A stretch of 6,548 bases of DNA, taken from positions 1 through 6,548 of the forward strand of contig CAYMST010000266.1 in the NCBI GenBank assembly GCA_964393115.1. Reading direction: 5' to 3'. The notes under the pieces are model-generated. The model worked only from the letters and a program-made list of their open reading frames with translations, was not told the DNA's origin and ran no database searches. Positions 1 through 6,111 of the stretch are shown piece after piece (position 1 is the stretch's first letter; every line of letters begins with the position of its first letter). A program made the position numbers and the translations under genes. Origin of the DNA: CAYMST01 sp964393115. Its GTDB lineage: Bacteria > Bacteroidota > Bacteroidia > Cytophagales > Cyclobacteriaceae.

Positions 1-43
1 ATTTTCATTCTTTGTAAAGATCAATAAATCATCCTATTTCTCA

Positions 44-74
44 AAGACTCCAGGACCTAAGTCCTGGAGTACTT
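44..74 (-). terminator. Strong hairpin, likely terminator of the 87-674 gene
   Basis: A perfect 10-bp stem (ACTCCAGGAC at 47-56 pairing with GTCCTGGAGT at 61-70) closes a four-base loop. Three more pairs (44-46 with 72-74) add to it around one bulged base. It begins 13 bp beyond the stop codon of the minus-strand gene. On the minus strand it is followed by only a short T-run (TTTGAG), so it is not a textbook intrinsic terminator. Stem strength and position still make that role likely. The near-perfect symmetry means it could also stop transcripts entering from the left. Confidence 0.7.
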
Positions 75-86
75 ACCATGCATGAC

Positions 87-674
87 TTATTTGATCTCTC
101 CTTTGGCATACACGTAAGAACGCTCCAGAACGAATTTAGCTACTTCTAACTCCTCCTGATTTCTAGGAGCGTAAAGCATAATAATATTAGGAGGCAAGAA
201 ACCTCTTTCAATAAGGGGATGCCATTCTCCCCATCCATTTATAATAATGATGTCGGCTTCCTTTTGTGGTAATCCAAGATGCATACTGTAGTCTGGATTA
301 GGATGGAAATGTGCAAATTCGGTCCCAACCATGAATGCATTACATTTATCGCAAGTATGGTCATCTTCTAAGCACATGGCGACCGCTCCTGGAACAGAAA
401 CCTGACTGGGTTGTTTTTTTATATAACTCAATTGGAAAGCCCAATCTTGTAACTCATTGATATAGCTTAAGTCTTCTGGTTGTTGGGTTAATTGCGTATG
501 TGGGTTTGTATCAGTTGTTTTGGGACGAACGCCACTACGAGTAGGCAATGAGCCGAGTGTGATTTTAGAATCCATATTCTTTTGCTTTTTGATATTTGAC
601 GGTAAAATCAGAATGGCACAAATGAAGAGGCTAGAAGCCGTTTTTAAGATGCTTAGCGTATTTATCCAAATCAT
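87..674 (-). CDS. Membrane-anchored luciferase-domain (DUF5519-like) protein
   Basis: A 195-residue protein whose residues about 40-190 match the conserved pattern of the 'luciferase domain' family (PF17648/DUF5519 type, recognised from memory). The motifs are LPTRSGVRPKTT (43-54) leading into PHTQL, then SVPGAVAM (93-100), FMVGTEFAHFHP (114-125), GWGEWHP (147-153), MLYAPRN (166-172) and a terminal RSYVYAKGE. Despite the family name, most bacterial members have no shown light-emitting activity, and I assign no reaction. Conserved H122, H124, H132 and H152 could bind metal or take part in catalysis. C101 and a CDKC pair (108-111) are extra. Residues 12-26 are hydrophobic and could be a signal anchor. 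If translation instead starts at M34 (575, minus) the protein would be soluble; neither start has a clear ribosome site. It lies 77 bp downstream of the Crp/Fnr gene in the same direction and may be cotranscribed with it. Confidence 0.85.
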   Translation of the reverse strand: MIWINTLSILKTASSLFICAILILPSNIKKQKNMDSKITLGSLPTRSGVRPKTTDTNPHTQLTQQPEDLSYINELQDWAFQLSYIKKQPSQVSVPGAVAMCLEDDHTCDKCNAFMVGTEFAHFHPNPDYSMHLGLPQKEADIIIINGWGEWHPLIERGFLPPNIIMLYAPRNQEELEVAKFVLERSYVYAKGEIK

Positions 675-751
675 GCCTTGTTGATGTTATTCAATTTCTA
701 ATACAAAGCTCTAGATATGGATTTCGAAAAAAAATAAGGTAGATTAAGAAA

Positions 752-1333
752 TCATAAGTCTCGTTTTTTTCGCAAGACGCTCAAGAACTCAGGGGTAATA
801 CCTAGGTAACTAGCGATATGTTTTTGAGAAACTCGTTGAGATAGATCTGGGTGGTTCCTCAAAAAATGTTGGTAACGCTGTTGGGCGGTGTAGGACAGAT
901 TTTGTAAGATCCTATTTTCATGGGCAAATAGGGTGTTCTGAAACAGAATTCTGGTGTAAGCAACGAACTCCGGTACTTTGCTGATCAAATAATCCCAGCT
1001 ATCTCTGCTCATGGATAAGACCATGGTGTTTTCCAGAGCTTGAATATTAAATGAAGCCGCTGTTTTATTCAGATAACTTTGTAAATCTCCAAACCACCAG
1101 TTTTCAGTAGAAAATGTGATCGTATGCTCTACACCGTGTACATCGAAAACATACGTTCGTACACAACCTTCCAAAATAAAATAAACCTCTTTGGCTTGAT
1201 CACCAGTTCGAAGCAAATGCTCCTTCTTTGAAAAATGTTTCTCAACTACATGGTCTGAAATAGTTAGTATTGACTGATCCGAAATAGAAAGTAAGCTTTT
1301 GATATGTTCAGCTAATTGGTGCATTGAGATCAT
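752..1333 (-). CDS. Crp/Fnr family transcriptional regulator
   Basis: A 193-residue one-component regulator of normal length for the Bacteroidota branch of the Crp/Fnr family. Residues about 20-115 form the cyclic-nucleotide-binding-like beta barrel (GDQAKEVYFILEGCVRTYV near 44-62, FGDLQSYLNKTAAS at 81-94). A dimerisation helix follows at about 118-145. The C-terminus holds a winged helix-turn-helix (about 166-190, HIASYLGITPEFLSVLRKK) of the kind seen in this branch. The Arg that contacts cAMP phosphate in E. coli CRP is not visible in the phosphate-binding cassette, where K90-T91 sit instead. There is also no N-terminal Fnr-type cysteine cluster, so the ligand is unknown and probably not cAMP or an Fe-S cluster. 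M4 (1324, minus) is an equally possible start and would leave the 16-bp palindrome at 1329-1344 in the leader. Targets are unknown; its own gene and the downstream 87-674 gene are the nearest candidates. Confidence 0.93.
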   Translation of the reverse strand: MISMHQLAEHIKSLLSISDQSILTISDHVVEKHFSKKEHLLRTGDQAKEVYFILEGCVRTYVFDVHGVEHTITFSTENWWFGDLQSYLNKTAASFNIQALENTMVLSMSRDSWDYLISKVPEFVAYTRILFQNTLFAHENRILQNLSYTAQQRYQHFLRNHPDLSQRVSQKHIASYLGITPEFLSVLRKKRDL

Positions 1334-1344
1334 TGATCAATGAT
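1329..1344. promoter_or_regulatory. 16-bp perfect palindrome over the start of the Crp/Fnr gene
   Basis: ATCATTGATCAATGAT reads identically on both strands and covers the first start codon (1331-1333) of the regulator. If M4 is used, it lies 5 to 20 bases upstream of the start. Crp/Fnr dimers bind palindromes and often control their own genes, so an autoregulatory operator is a reasonable guess. It does not match the spaced TTGAT-N4-ATCAA or TGTGA-N6-TCACA consensus sites. Confidence 0.4.
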
Positions 1345-1431
1345 ATTTCCGTGGGTAGCAAGTGCGGAGTGACATACCAAATCAATCATTTTAAGCAATC
1401 AAGGTCTATCACATGAGAATGACTTGATTTT

Positions 1432-1454
1432 AAAAAAGGGAGATAGTACATCTC
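1432..1454 (-). terminator. Short hairpin plus T-tract after the DNRLRE lipoprotein gene
   Basis: On the minus strand, GAGAT and ATCTC (1440-1454) form a five-pair stem with a five-base loop. After two C residues comes a run of six T (1437-1432). It begins seven bases past the TAG stop of the lipoprotein gene. Position and T-run fit an intrinsic terminator, but the stem is short, so termination may be partial and read-through into the Crp/Fnr gene is possible. Confidence 0.45.
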
Positions 1455-1460
1455 GTCAAA

Positions 1461-2564
1461 CTAATCAGTAGTGTATTTAAGTATTAAAGAAGGGTGCTTT
1501 TGGTAATCATGATAATCACTCGAGTAAAAATTCATTGTGCTATAAGGGTCCTCAACGAGTTGCTTAATAAGAAACCCATAATTTTGCTTTGAACTAACAA
1601 TATCCTTGGCCAGTGCTGTAACATCAACAGTGATGGAGTCATAATCATTATTTCTTGGTATCAATACAGTGTTTTGATTGGAAACAGCAGGTCGATTTTC
1701 CCAAGTAACTTGGTCCTCATTCCAGTGTTCTATTATTCTATACACTTTTGATCTATTCGATCCAGACTGGTCTGTAGCCCAAATTTCTCCATCATTTACT
1801 GCATGAAATTTGAGATAAGCGGATGAAATTTGATCCGAACTATTGACATATTTATCGAAGTCAAATTTTATCAAGAATCGCCAATCTTGATTAGGAGAAC
1901 CTACATTGTATCCAGTTCCCGCAGCATTTCTTAATAAGTCGTAATTCCCAAAGTTTCTTACCATGTAGTCCGTACGATTGCTAATTGATGCATCGATCCC
2001 ATTAGAAGAATTTGGCTGTATGATAACAAGGTTTGTCGTACGAAAAGAAAATACACCATACCCAAAGATCTTGGGGTTGTCTTGTAATAGAGCCATTACC
2101 TCTATGGATAAATTGGTTGTGTTTCCATTATAAACTTGAAAAGACATAGGTAAAGGGTTCGCAGAAAAGTCCGCAACTTCAGATCCAATTTTAGGAACTA
2201 AATAGATTGCCGAATCTTCTTCATTTAAAACTAGAAAATCTGATATTGTGTAGGCTCCTTGAGGAAGTTCGATATCACTCGTGATATAGGAATCTCCAAG
2301 TTTTGTTAAATCTAACTTTTCTAAGTTTAATACATATAGACCGTTCGAATCCTTTATTGAAATAAGAATTGATTTGGGTGCAGATAAGTCGTTAGTTAAA
2401 TCTCTACTTGATTCCGAAATAGATTGAAATGGGACTATAGAAACAAACCCTGAACCAGTATCAAAATCTTTTTCGCCATCCACTTCTCCATCGAAACAAG
2501 AAGTGACGAAAACCATTAAAAATAAAATGTTTAAAAGTACATTATTGCGTAAAACTGATTTCAT
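1461..2564 (-). CDS. Surface-type lipoprotein with C-terminal DNRLRE (CBM96-like) domain
   Basis: A 367-residue protein with a lipoprotein signal peptide: basic start, hydrophobic core, and lipobox VTSC with Cys23. The residues after Cys23 are strongly acidic (FDGEVDGEKDFD), which resembles the lipoprotein export signals that direct Bacteroidota lipoproteins to the cell surface. Residues about 38-160 look like a beta-sandwich (alternating strands, an LPQGAYTISDF turn at 100-110) that I cannot place in a named family. Residues about 183-366 match the DNRLRE domain, related to CBM96: IKFDFDKY near 232, HWNEDQVTWENRPA (280-293), ITVDVTALAKDI (311-322), YGFLIK and HPSLILKYT at the end. CBM96 members are reported to bind alginate, so binding of an algal polysaccharide is plausible. 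No catalytic domain is seen. The start at 2564 is set by the signal peptide; no Shine-Dalgarno site precedes it. The promoter should lie in the gap shared with the divergent 2945-3244 gene. Confidence 0.88.
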   Translation of the reverse strand: MKSVLRNNVLLNILFLMVFVTSCFDGEVDGEKDFDTGSGFVSIVPFQSISESSRDLTNDLSAPKSILISIKDSNGLYVLNLEKLDLTKLGDSYITSDIELPQGAYTISDFLVLNEEDSAIYLVPKIGSEVADFSANPLPMSFQVYNGNTTNLSIEVMALLQDNPKIFGYGVFSFRTTNLVIIQPNSSNGIDASISNRTDYMVRNFGNYDLLRNAAGTGYNVGSPNQDWRFLIKFDFDKYVNSSDQISSAYLKFHAVNDGEIWATDQSGSNRSKVYRIIEHWNEDQVTWENRPAVSNQNTVLIPRNNDYDSITVDVTALAKDIVSSKQNYGFLIKQLVEDPYSTMNFYSSDYHDYQKHPSLILKYTTD

Positions 2565-2944
2565 AGGGAGTTCACTGTAAGATCATTAAAAATTTTTACA
2601 CCAACGAATATAAGTGATTTTTAAATTGCTATTCATCTCCATCGATAAAAACGCAAGGTTAAGCTATATAACGAAAACGTTTAAGTTTAATAAAAACCTG
2701 TTGGAAATAACAGCTATTTTTCTTTCTAAAGTCTTATTCCCAGTTTTTCATTCTTTATGCCATCAACCCTGGACCTCATACCATTTTACCCAAATCACGA
2801 GCATGTAATTCTCACTTTTGACTTGTAATCAAAAACAAAATATTCGATCGAGTAGCTGCTATCCTGATTTTGATTACAAGAGCGGATTCCGAAAAGCTTA
2901 GTTCAAAAGAGTAGGAGATAGGTAATAATAGAAATAATAAAATC
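2565..2944. other. 380-bp divergent intergenic region
   Basis: This AT-rich gap separates the start of the minus-strand lipoprotein gene from the start of the plus-strand small gene, so it should contain both promoters. It holds a 12-bp AT-only palindrome (2587-2598) close to the lipoprotein start and the 13-bp inverted repeat listed separately. No sequence in it fully matches the Bacteroidota -7 element TAnnTTTG on either strand; the nearest is TGATTTTG at 2865-2872. A 64-codon GTG-initiated frame at 2614-2808 has no family resemblance or leader and is not called. Confidence 0.6.
2822..2880. repeat. Perfect 13-bp inverted repeat with 33-bp spacer
   Basis: CTTGTAATCAAAA (2822-2834) and TTTTGATTACAAG (2868-2880) are exact reverse complements, separated by 33 bases that include the small palindrome TCGATCGA (2844-2851). 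The right arm ends 64 bp before the ATG of the small plus-strand gene. It may be a dimeric-regulator site, a leader hairpin, or a relic of a mobile element. It has no T-run on either strand, so a terminator is unlikely. Confidence 0.6.
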
Positions 2945-3244
2945 ATGGCAGTAAAATCATTATACGGAACAGTCTCGTCGGAAGGGACAATCATCTCGGG
3001 AACGGGATATACCGTTCAGAGAGTATCTAAAGGCACGTATTCTATTAATTTCATTGAGAATTTTTCTGAAGTTCCAGCTATCGTAGGTTCCCAAACGGGT
3101 TTCGGTAATGGTCAGAAGCCCGAAGATGTCGTTGATTTTCCATACTTGGATCACGAAAGTGCCACGGCGATCACTGGTAACACTAGTGATGACCATAGCG
3201 ATCGTCAGTTTTCTTTCATTGTTATGGGACAATGCAACGATTAA
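2945..3244 (+). CDS. Small beta-rich protein, H-type-lectin/phage-tail-like
   Basis: A 99-residue protein without signal peptide or membrane segment. The pattern YGTVSSEGTIISGTGYTV (7-24), GTYSINFIENFSEVPAIVGS (30-49) and a final FSFIVMG (89-95) is beta-strand-rich. It resembles a short module seen in phage tail-fibre tips, collagen-like proteins and H-type lectins, in which a strand ending in F-x-x-x-P is followed by a variable loop and an aromatic-rich last strand. The match is by eye and the function is unknown; binding of a sugar or partner protein is an inference. The ATG has a typical A-rich leader, and a hairpin terminator begins eight bases after the stop, both of which support a real single-gene unit. 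It is divergent from the DNRLRE lipoprotein and convergent with the DUF4437 gene. It appears slightly richer in GC than its flanks. Overlapping minus-strand frames at 2812-2994 and 2960-3250 look like shadows. Confidence 0.75.
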   Translation: MAVKSLYGTVSSEGTIISGTGYTVQRVSKGTYSINFIENFSEVPAIVGSQTGFGNGQKPEDVVDFPYLDHESATAITGNTSDDHSDRQFSFIVMGQCND

Positions 3245-3251
3245 TAACAAC

Positions 3252-3291
3252 AGGTAAGGGTGCTCAAATAGTATTAAAGGGCACTCTACCT
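3252..3291 (+). terminator. Hairpin terminator of the small 2945-3244 gene
   Basis: AGGTA at 3252-3256 pairs with TACCT at 3287-3291. After one bulged A, GGGTGCTC (3257-3264) pairs with GGGCACTC (3279-3286), including two G-U pairs in the plus-strand RNA. The loop is AT-rich. The tail (ATCGTTTCCCTTCTT) is pyrimidine-rich rather than a pure T-run. The two wobble pairs become A-C mismatches on the minus-strand RNA, so the structure favours the plus strand, although it may also slow transcripts from the DUF4437 gene. Confidence 0.6.
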
Positions 3292-3364
3292 ATCGTTTCC
3301 CTTCTTAAAATTTAGAGGAGCGTGAATTTTGGAGGTTTGTCTTGTTATTTGTCTATTTGTTACA

Positions 3365-4219
3365 TTAAGTGATTGGTTTTATGATTTTTAAAATCCCATT
3401 TGTTCTCACATATAAAATAACATCATCTTTATTCGTGTTTTGTATATTATGAGTGGCCCTTCCTTCAGAAGTGAAGTAACTCCCAGGATCTAATGATTTG
3501 CCTTCTGCCGATTGAGGCATGGAATAGTCAAGTTCTCCACTTATCACAACAGCATGTAGAATTGAACTATCTGTCTGAAGGATACCATTAAAACTGGATG
3601 GAAGCTTGATGAAAAGTCCTCTTAGTTCATCTTTTTCCCAAAGAAAGTTTAACTGAGCATCACTTTCTTTTTCAATCCAGGTAGTCTCATCCTTACCTAA
3701 CCATACCAGGTTAGATACATCTATGTTTACTGGTAGTTCGCCATTATCAAACGCTTGGTCTGCTGGCTTCACCAAATAAGGTCCATTATCAATTTCGACA
3801 TAAGCGATATTCTCGGTTCCTTTAGCAGAGGTAATATGTACTTCACCCATAGGCTGAGTCCAAAAACTACCGGGTTTCATCCACATATCCTTGGCTTCTG
3901 GGTCGTCATTATGAATGGTTCCTTTAATGACTATTGCCCGATATGAAACATTATGGATATGGGGGGGAGACGAAAAACCATCCACAAATTTTGCCAAGAA
4001 CCCTGTAGCTACAGATCCTTTTCTATCTCCCCAGATAGTGCCGGCTTGTGGACTTTTATCTCCTCTTGCAGGGTTCAACTTTTCCCACACAATTTCTGAA
4101 CTTAACACAACTCGATTTGTGGAAACTTGATTGTCGGTAGATAGTTGATTGTTGCTAGTCTCATTACATCCAATAAGATGTCCTAGTGTTATCAAGAGAA
4201 GTACCATTTTTCTGATCAT
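3365..4219 (-). CDS. DUF4437 bicupin lipoprotein
   Basis: A 284-residue lipoprotein with lipobox LIGC (Cys18). It is followed by NETSNN, which lacks the acidic surface-export pattern, so a periplasmic location is more likely. From residue about 43 on it matches the DUF4437 family closely: WEKLNPARGDKSPQAGTIWGDR (45-66), GFSSPPHIHNVSYRAIVIKG (81-100), MWMKPGSFWTQPMGEVHIT (112-130), YVEIDNGPYLVKP (140-152). The family is a double cupin with no reaction that I can name. The first cupin keeps a likely metal site (H87, H89, E126, H128; also H103). The second (about 190-275; AVVISGELDY, DPGSYF, H257) lacks an HxH motif and looks structural. ATG at 4219 gives the signal peptide, and AAAGGGGG about 10 bases upstream is an unusually good ribosome site for this window. 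It is divergent from the sulfatase gene across 246 bp, suggesting a shared role in sulfated-glycan use or in sensing its products. Confidence 0.9.
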   Translation of the reverse strand: MIRKMVLLLITLGHLIGCNETSNNQLSTDNQVSTNRVVLSSEIVWEKLNPARGDKSPQAGTIWGDRKGSVATGFLAKFVDGFSSPPHIHNVSYRAIVIKGTIHNDDPEAKDMWMKPGSFWTQPMGEVHITSAKGTENIAYVEIDNGPYLVKPADQAFDNGELPVNIDVSNLVWLGKDETTWIEKESDAQLNFLWEKDELRGLFIKLPSSFNGILQTDSSILHAVVISGELDYSMPQSAEGKSLDPGSYFTSEGRATHNIQNTNKDDVILYVRTNGILKIIKPIT

Positions 4220-4358
4220 AATTTTTACCCCCTTTTCTTTAATTAGATGGGTAATATAAAGTTAATCCAAGCATATTTCTTTAGAGCTAGACTTGCATTG
4301 ATACTTGAACATAAATACCCGTTTGCTCAATTTTTCCCCACAGACCAGCCAATGAGTA

Positions 4359-4385
4359 TTTGTATATGCTTCTCATTTAGGTTTG
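4359..4385 (+). promoter_or_regulatory. Candidate Bacteroidota promoter for the sulfatase gene
   Basis: TAGGTTTG at 4378-4385 is an exact match to the Bacteroidota -7 element TAnnTTTG. A TTTG at 4359-4362 could serve as the -33 element, but the 15-bp spacer is shorter than the usual 19-21. The transcript leader would be about 70 bases. A second, weaker candidate is TATCTTGC at 4430-4437, one base short of the common TATCTTTG form and only about 30 bases before the ATG. Confidence 0.35.
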
Positions 4386-4413
4386 TCCCATTACGAACTA
4401 TTGTGTGTTAATT

Positions 4414-4426
4414 AGACACTCATTTT
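4414..4426. repeat. 13-bp direct repeat, copy 1 (before the first sulfatase)
   Basis: AGACACTCATTTT here recurs exactly at 5974-5986. This copy sits 39 bp upstream of the sulfatase ATG, next to the candidate promoter elements. Confidence 0.5.
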
Positions 4427-4465
4427 TTGTATCTTGCGAATTACTCAATCATAACACTAATCTCA

Positions 4466-5974
4466 ATGAATTTAAAACCACTCTCGCTTATTCGGTATTC
4501 ATTATCACCATATGTGCTATCGATTACATTCCTCGTGATCATAGGCGCAGCGTGTTATATGAAACCCAAATTAAACTCTGATAAAAAACCCAATTTCATA
4601 ATTATTTTGTGTGATGATGTGGGTTATGGTGATTTTAGTACGAATGGTCACCCGACCATACAAACCCCTCATGTTGATAAACTGGCTCGTGAAGGGCAGA
4701 AATGGACCAACTTTTATGCCGCTTCTAGTGTTTGTACACCGAGTCGTGCTGGGTTATTAACCGGTAGACTTCCCGTGAGAAGTGGAATGGCGGGAACACA
4801 AAAACGCGTGATGATGCCTTGGTCGACAGGTGGTATTCCGGCTTCCGAAGAAACTATTGGCGAGTGCTTACAAGGTGCAGGTTATGAAACGGCTGTTGTC
4901 GGTAAATGGCATGTCGGACATGCCGAAGAACAGTTCCTACCCAAAAGTCAAGGCTTCAACTATTCCTATATATGCCCTCTGAATATAGATCATTACGGGT
5001 GCAATGGATGGAATTGGAATGATTATGAAGAACATAAGGATAGTCTGTTTAAAAAAGAGTTTTATTGCGCACCGTTTTTTGAAAATGGTAAAGAGGTAAG
5101 CGAAAGAGCGGATCCAACCATTGTTACAAAAACCTATACCGAAAAAACTCAAGCCTTTATCAGAGCAAATAAAGAAAAACCTTTTTTTGTTTTCCTTTCT
5201 CATAGCATGGCTCATGTTCCCTTATTTACCTCAGAAGCCTTCCGAAACGCGAGCAAGCGAGGGTTATATGGTGACGTTATCCAAGAAATGGACTGGGGAG
5301 TGGGAGAGATCCTAAAAACGTTAAAAGAAGAAGGGCTCGATGAGAACACTATTGTTGCTTTTACCAGTGACAACGGACCGTGGTTGCTTTTCGAAGAGTT
5401 TGGTGGGAGCGCCGGTATGTTAAAGGGAGGTAAGGCAGAACTGTTTGAAGGCGGCTTTAGGGTACCCTTTGTTATATGGGGACCAAAACATATCCAGCCT
5501 GGTGTACAAACCGGGATTGGTAATATGATGGATTTACTGCCGACTATTTGTAATCTGGCCGGAGCTGAATTACCGGGGACACTGCTTGATGGTCACGATT
5601 TATCACAAGCATTATTGGAGGGTGAAAAAAGCCCTAACGACGAAGTTTTCTACTATCGTTTTTCTACCCTTTATGCTGTTCGAAAAGGTGATTATAAATG
5701 CTATTTCAAGACATATCATGGATTGCCTTGGAAAAATGAGACCGACAAAATTCAAGAGCTTGAAACTCCCGAGCTGTATAATGTGAACCATGACCCTTCT
5801 GAAAAATTCAATATTGCGCAGGGGAATTCCGCGGTAATTGAAGAATTGCGCAAGGTTTTTGAAAAACAACAAGCATCCGTCGTACCGGTTGAGAATCAAG
5901 TTGATAAATACTCACAAGCCATATTTGACGAACGACAGAAGTTGTATGCCAGATCACCTGGGGAAAAAATATAA
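4466..5974 (+). CDS. Formylglycine-dependent sulfatase, arylsulfatase A-like (family S1)
   Basis: A full-length 502-residue sulfatase that hydrolyses sulfate esters; substrate unknown, likely a sulfated glycan. The ATG at 4466 is preferred over an in-frame TTG 39 bases upstream because it gives a cleaner export signal. That signal has a hydrophobic core (about 16-29) and Cys30 in IIGAAC, a poor lipobox with Gly at -3, so lipidation is uncertain. Active-site residues are all present and line up with human ARSA/GALNS: D50-D51 (calcium), C90 in CTPSR converted to formylglycine, R94, K147 and H149 in GKWH, H250, D302-N303 in TSDNGPW, and K323 in GGKAELFEGG. The C-terminus has the usual ELYNVNHDPSEKFNIA segment (436-451). 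A formylglycine-generating enzyme must be encoded elsewhere. The next gene, in the same direction 137 bp downstream, is another sulfatase, probably cotranscribed. Confidence 0.95.
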   Translation: MNLKPLSLIRYSLSPYVLSITFLVIIGAACYMKPKLNSDKKPNFIIILCDDVGYGDFSTNGHPTIQTPHVDKLAREGQKWTNFYAASSVCTPSRAGLLTGRLPVRSGMAGTQKRVMMPWSTGGIPASEETIGECLQGAGYETAVVGKWHVGHAEEQFLPKSQGFNYSYICPLNIDHYGCNGWNWNDYEEHKDSLFKKEFYCAPFFENGKEVSERADPTIVTKTYTEKTQAFIRANKEKPFFVFLSHSMAHVPLFTSEAFRNASKRGLYGDVIQEMDWGVGEILKTLKEEGLDENTIVAFTSDNGPWLLFEEFGGSAGMLKGGKAELFEGGFRVPFVIWGPKHIQPGVQTGIGNMMDLLPTICNLAGAELPGTLLDGHDLSQALLEGEKSPNDEVFYYRFSTLYAVRKGDYKCYFKTYHGLPWKNETDKIQELETPELYNVNHDPSEKFNIAQGNSAVIEELRKVFEKQQASVVPVENQVDKYSQAIFDERQKLYARSPGEKI

Positions 5975-5986
5975 GACACTCATTTT
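5974..5986. repeat. 13-bp direct repeat, copy 2 (after the first sulfatase)
   Basis: AGACACTCATTTT, identical to 4414-4426, starts on the last base of the sulfatase stop codon. The 137-bp gap that follows up to the second sulfatase contains a small 6-bp hairpin (5997-6002 with 6015-6020) without a T-run and the word TATTGTGTG (6003-6011), which also occurs at 4399-4407. No convincing terminator is present, which favours read-through into the second sulfatase. Confidence 0.5.
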
Positions 5987-6111
5987 CAATAAAGGAATTC
6001 AGTATTGTGTGATTCTGAATGTAAAAGTATCAATCATCGATAAAACAAATTTTAGTCAAAAAACCATACCAATTGGTCACACGAAGACTAACCAACCGAT
6101 TACAAAGTATT

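Larger units (their letters stand above)
4220..4465. other. Divergent intergenic region, DUF4437 gene and sulfatase
   Basis: This 246-bp gap should hold the promoters of both divergent genes. The 9-bp word TTAATTAGA occurs near each end (4239-4247 and 4408-4416). A 13-bp direct repeat copy lies at 4414-4426. No inverted repeat strong enough to call an operator, and no riboswitch-like fold, was seen. Confidence 0.5.

Noticed and set aside
727..750. Possible terminator after the Crp/Fnr gene (minus-strand T-run near 727-735)
   Set aside because: The only hairpin before the T-run is four pairs (GATT/AATC), too weak to call.
1333..1340. FNR box at the Crp/Fnr start
   Set aside because: TTGAT and ATCAA overlap here and lack the four-base spacer of the FNR consensus; kept only as a palindrome.
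2614..2808. 64-codon plus-strand open frame in the intergenic region
   Set aside because: Starts with GTG, has no leader, and its residue make-up looks like translated AT-rich intergenic DNA with no domain pattern.
2812..3250. Minus-strand frames of 60 and 96 codons overlapping the small gene
   Set aside because: They lie opposite a plus-strand frame that has a family-like pattern, an A-rich leader and a terminator; their own sequences show no recognisable motif.
3336..3363. Repeated TTTGTC/TTGTTA words near the end of the DUF4437 gene
   Set aside because: Irregular, low-complexity and too short to be a defined repeat.
3755..4130. Plus-strand frames inside the DUF4437 gene
   Set aside because: Shadows of a well-conserved minus-strand gene.
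4427..4465. TTG start for the first sulfatase
   Set aside because: The in-frame ATG at 4466 gives a normal signal peptide, and the TTG lies within a possible promoter element.
4937..5899. Short frames on both strands within the first sulfatase
   Set aside because: They overlap conserved sulfatase coding sequence and show no domain pattern.
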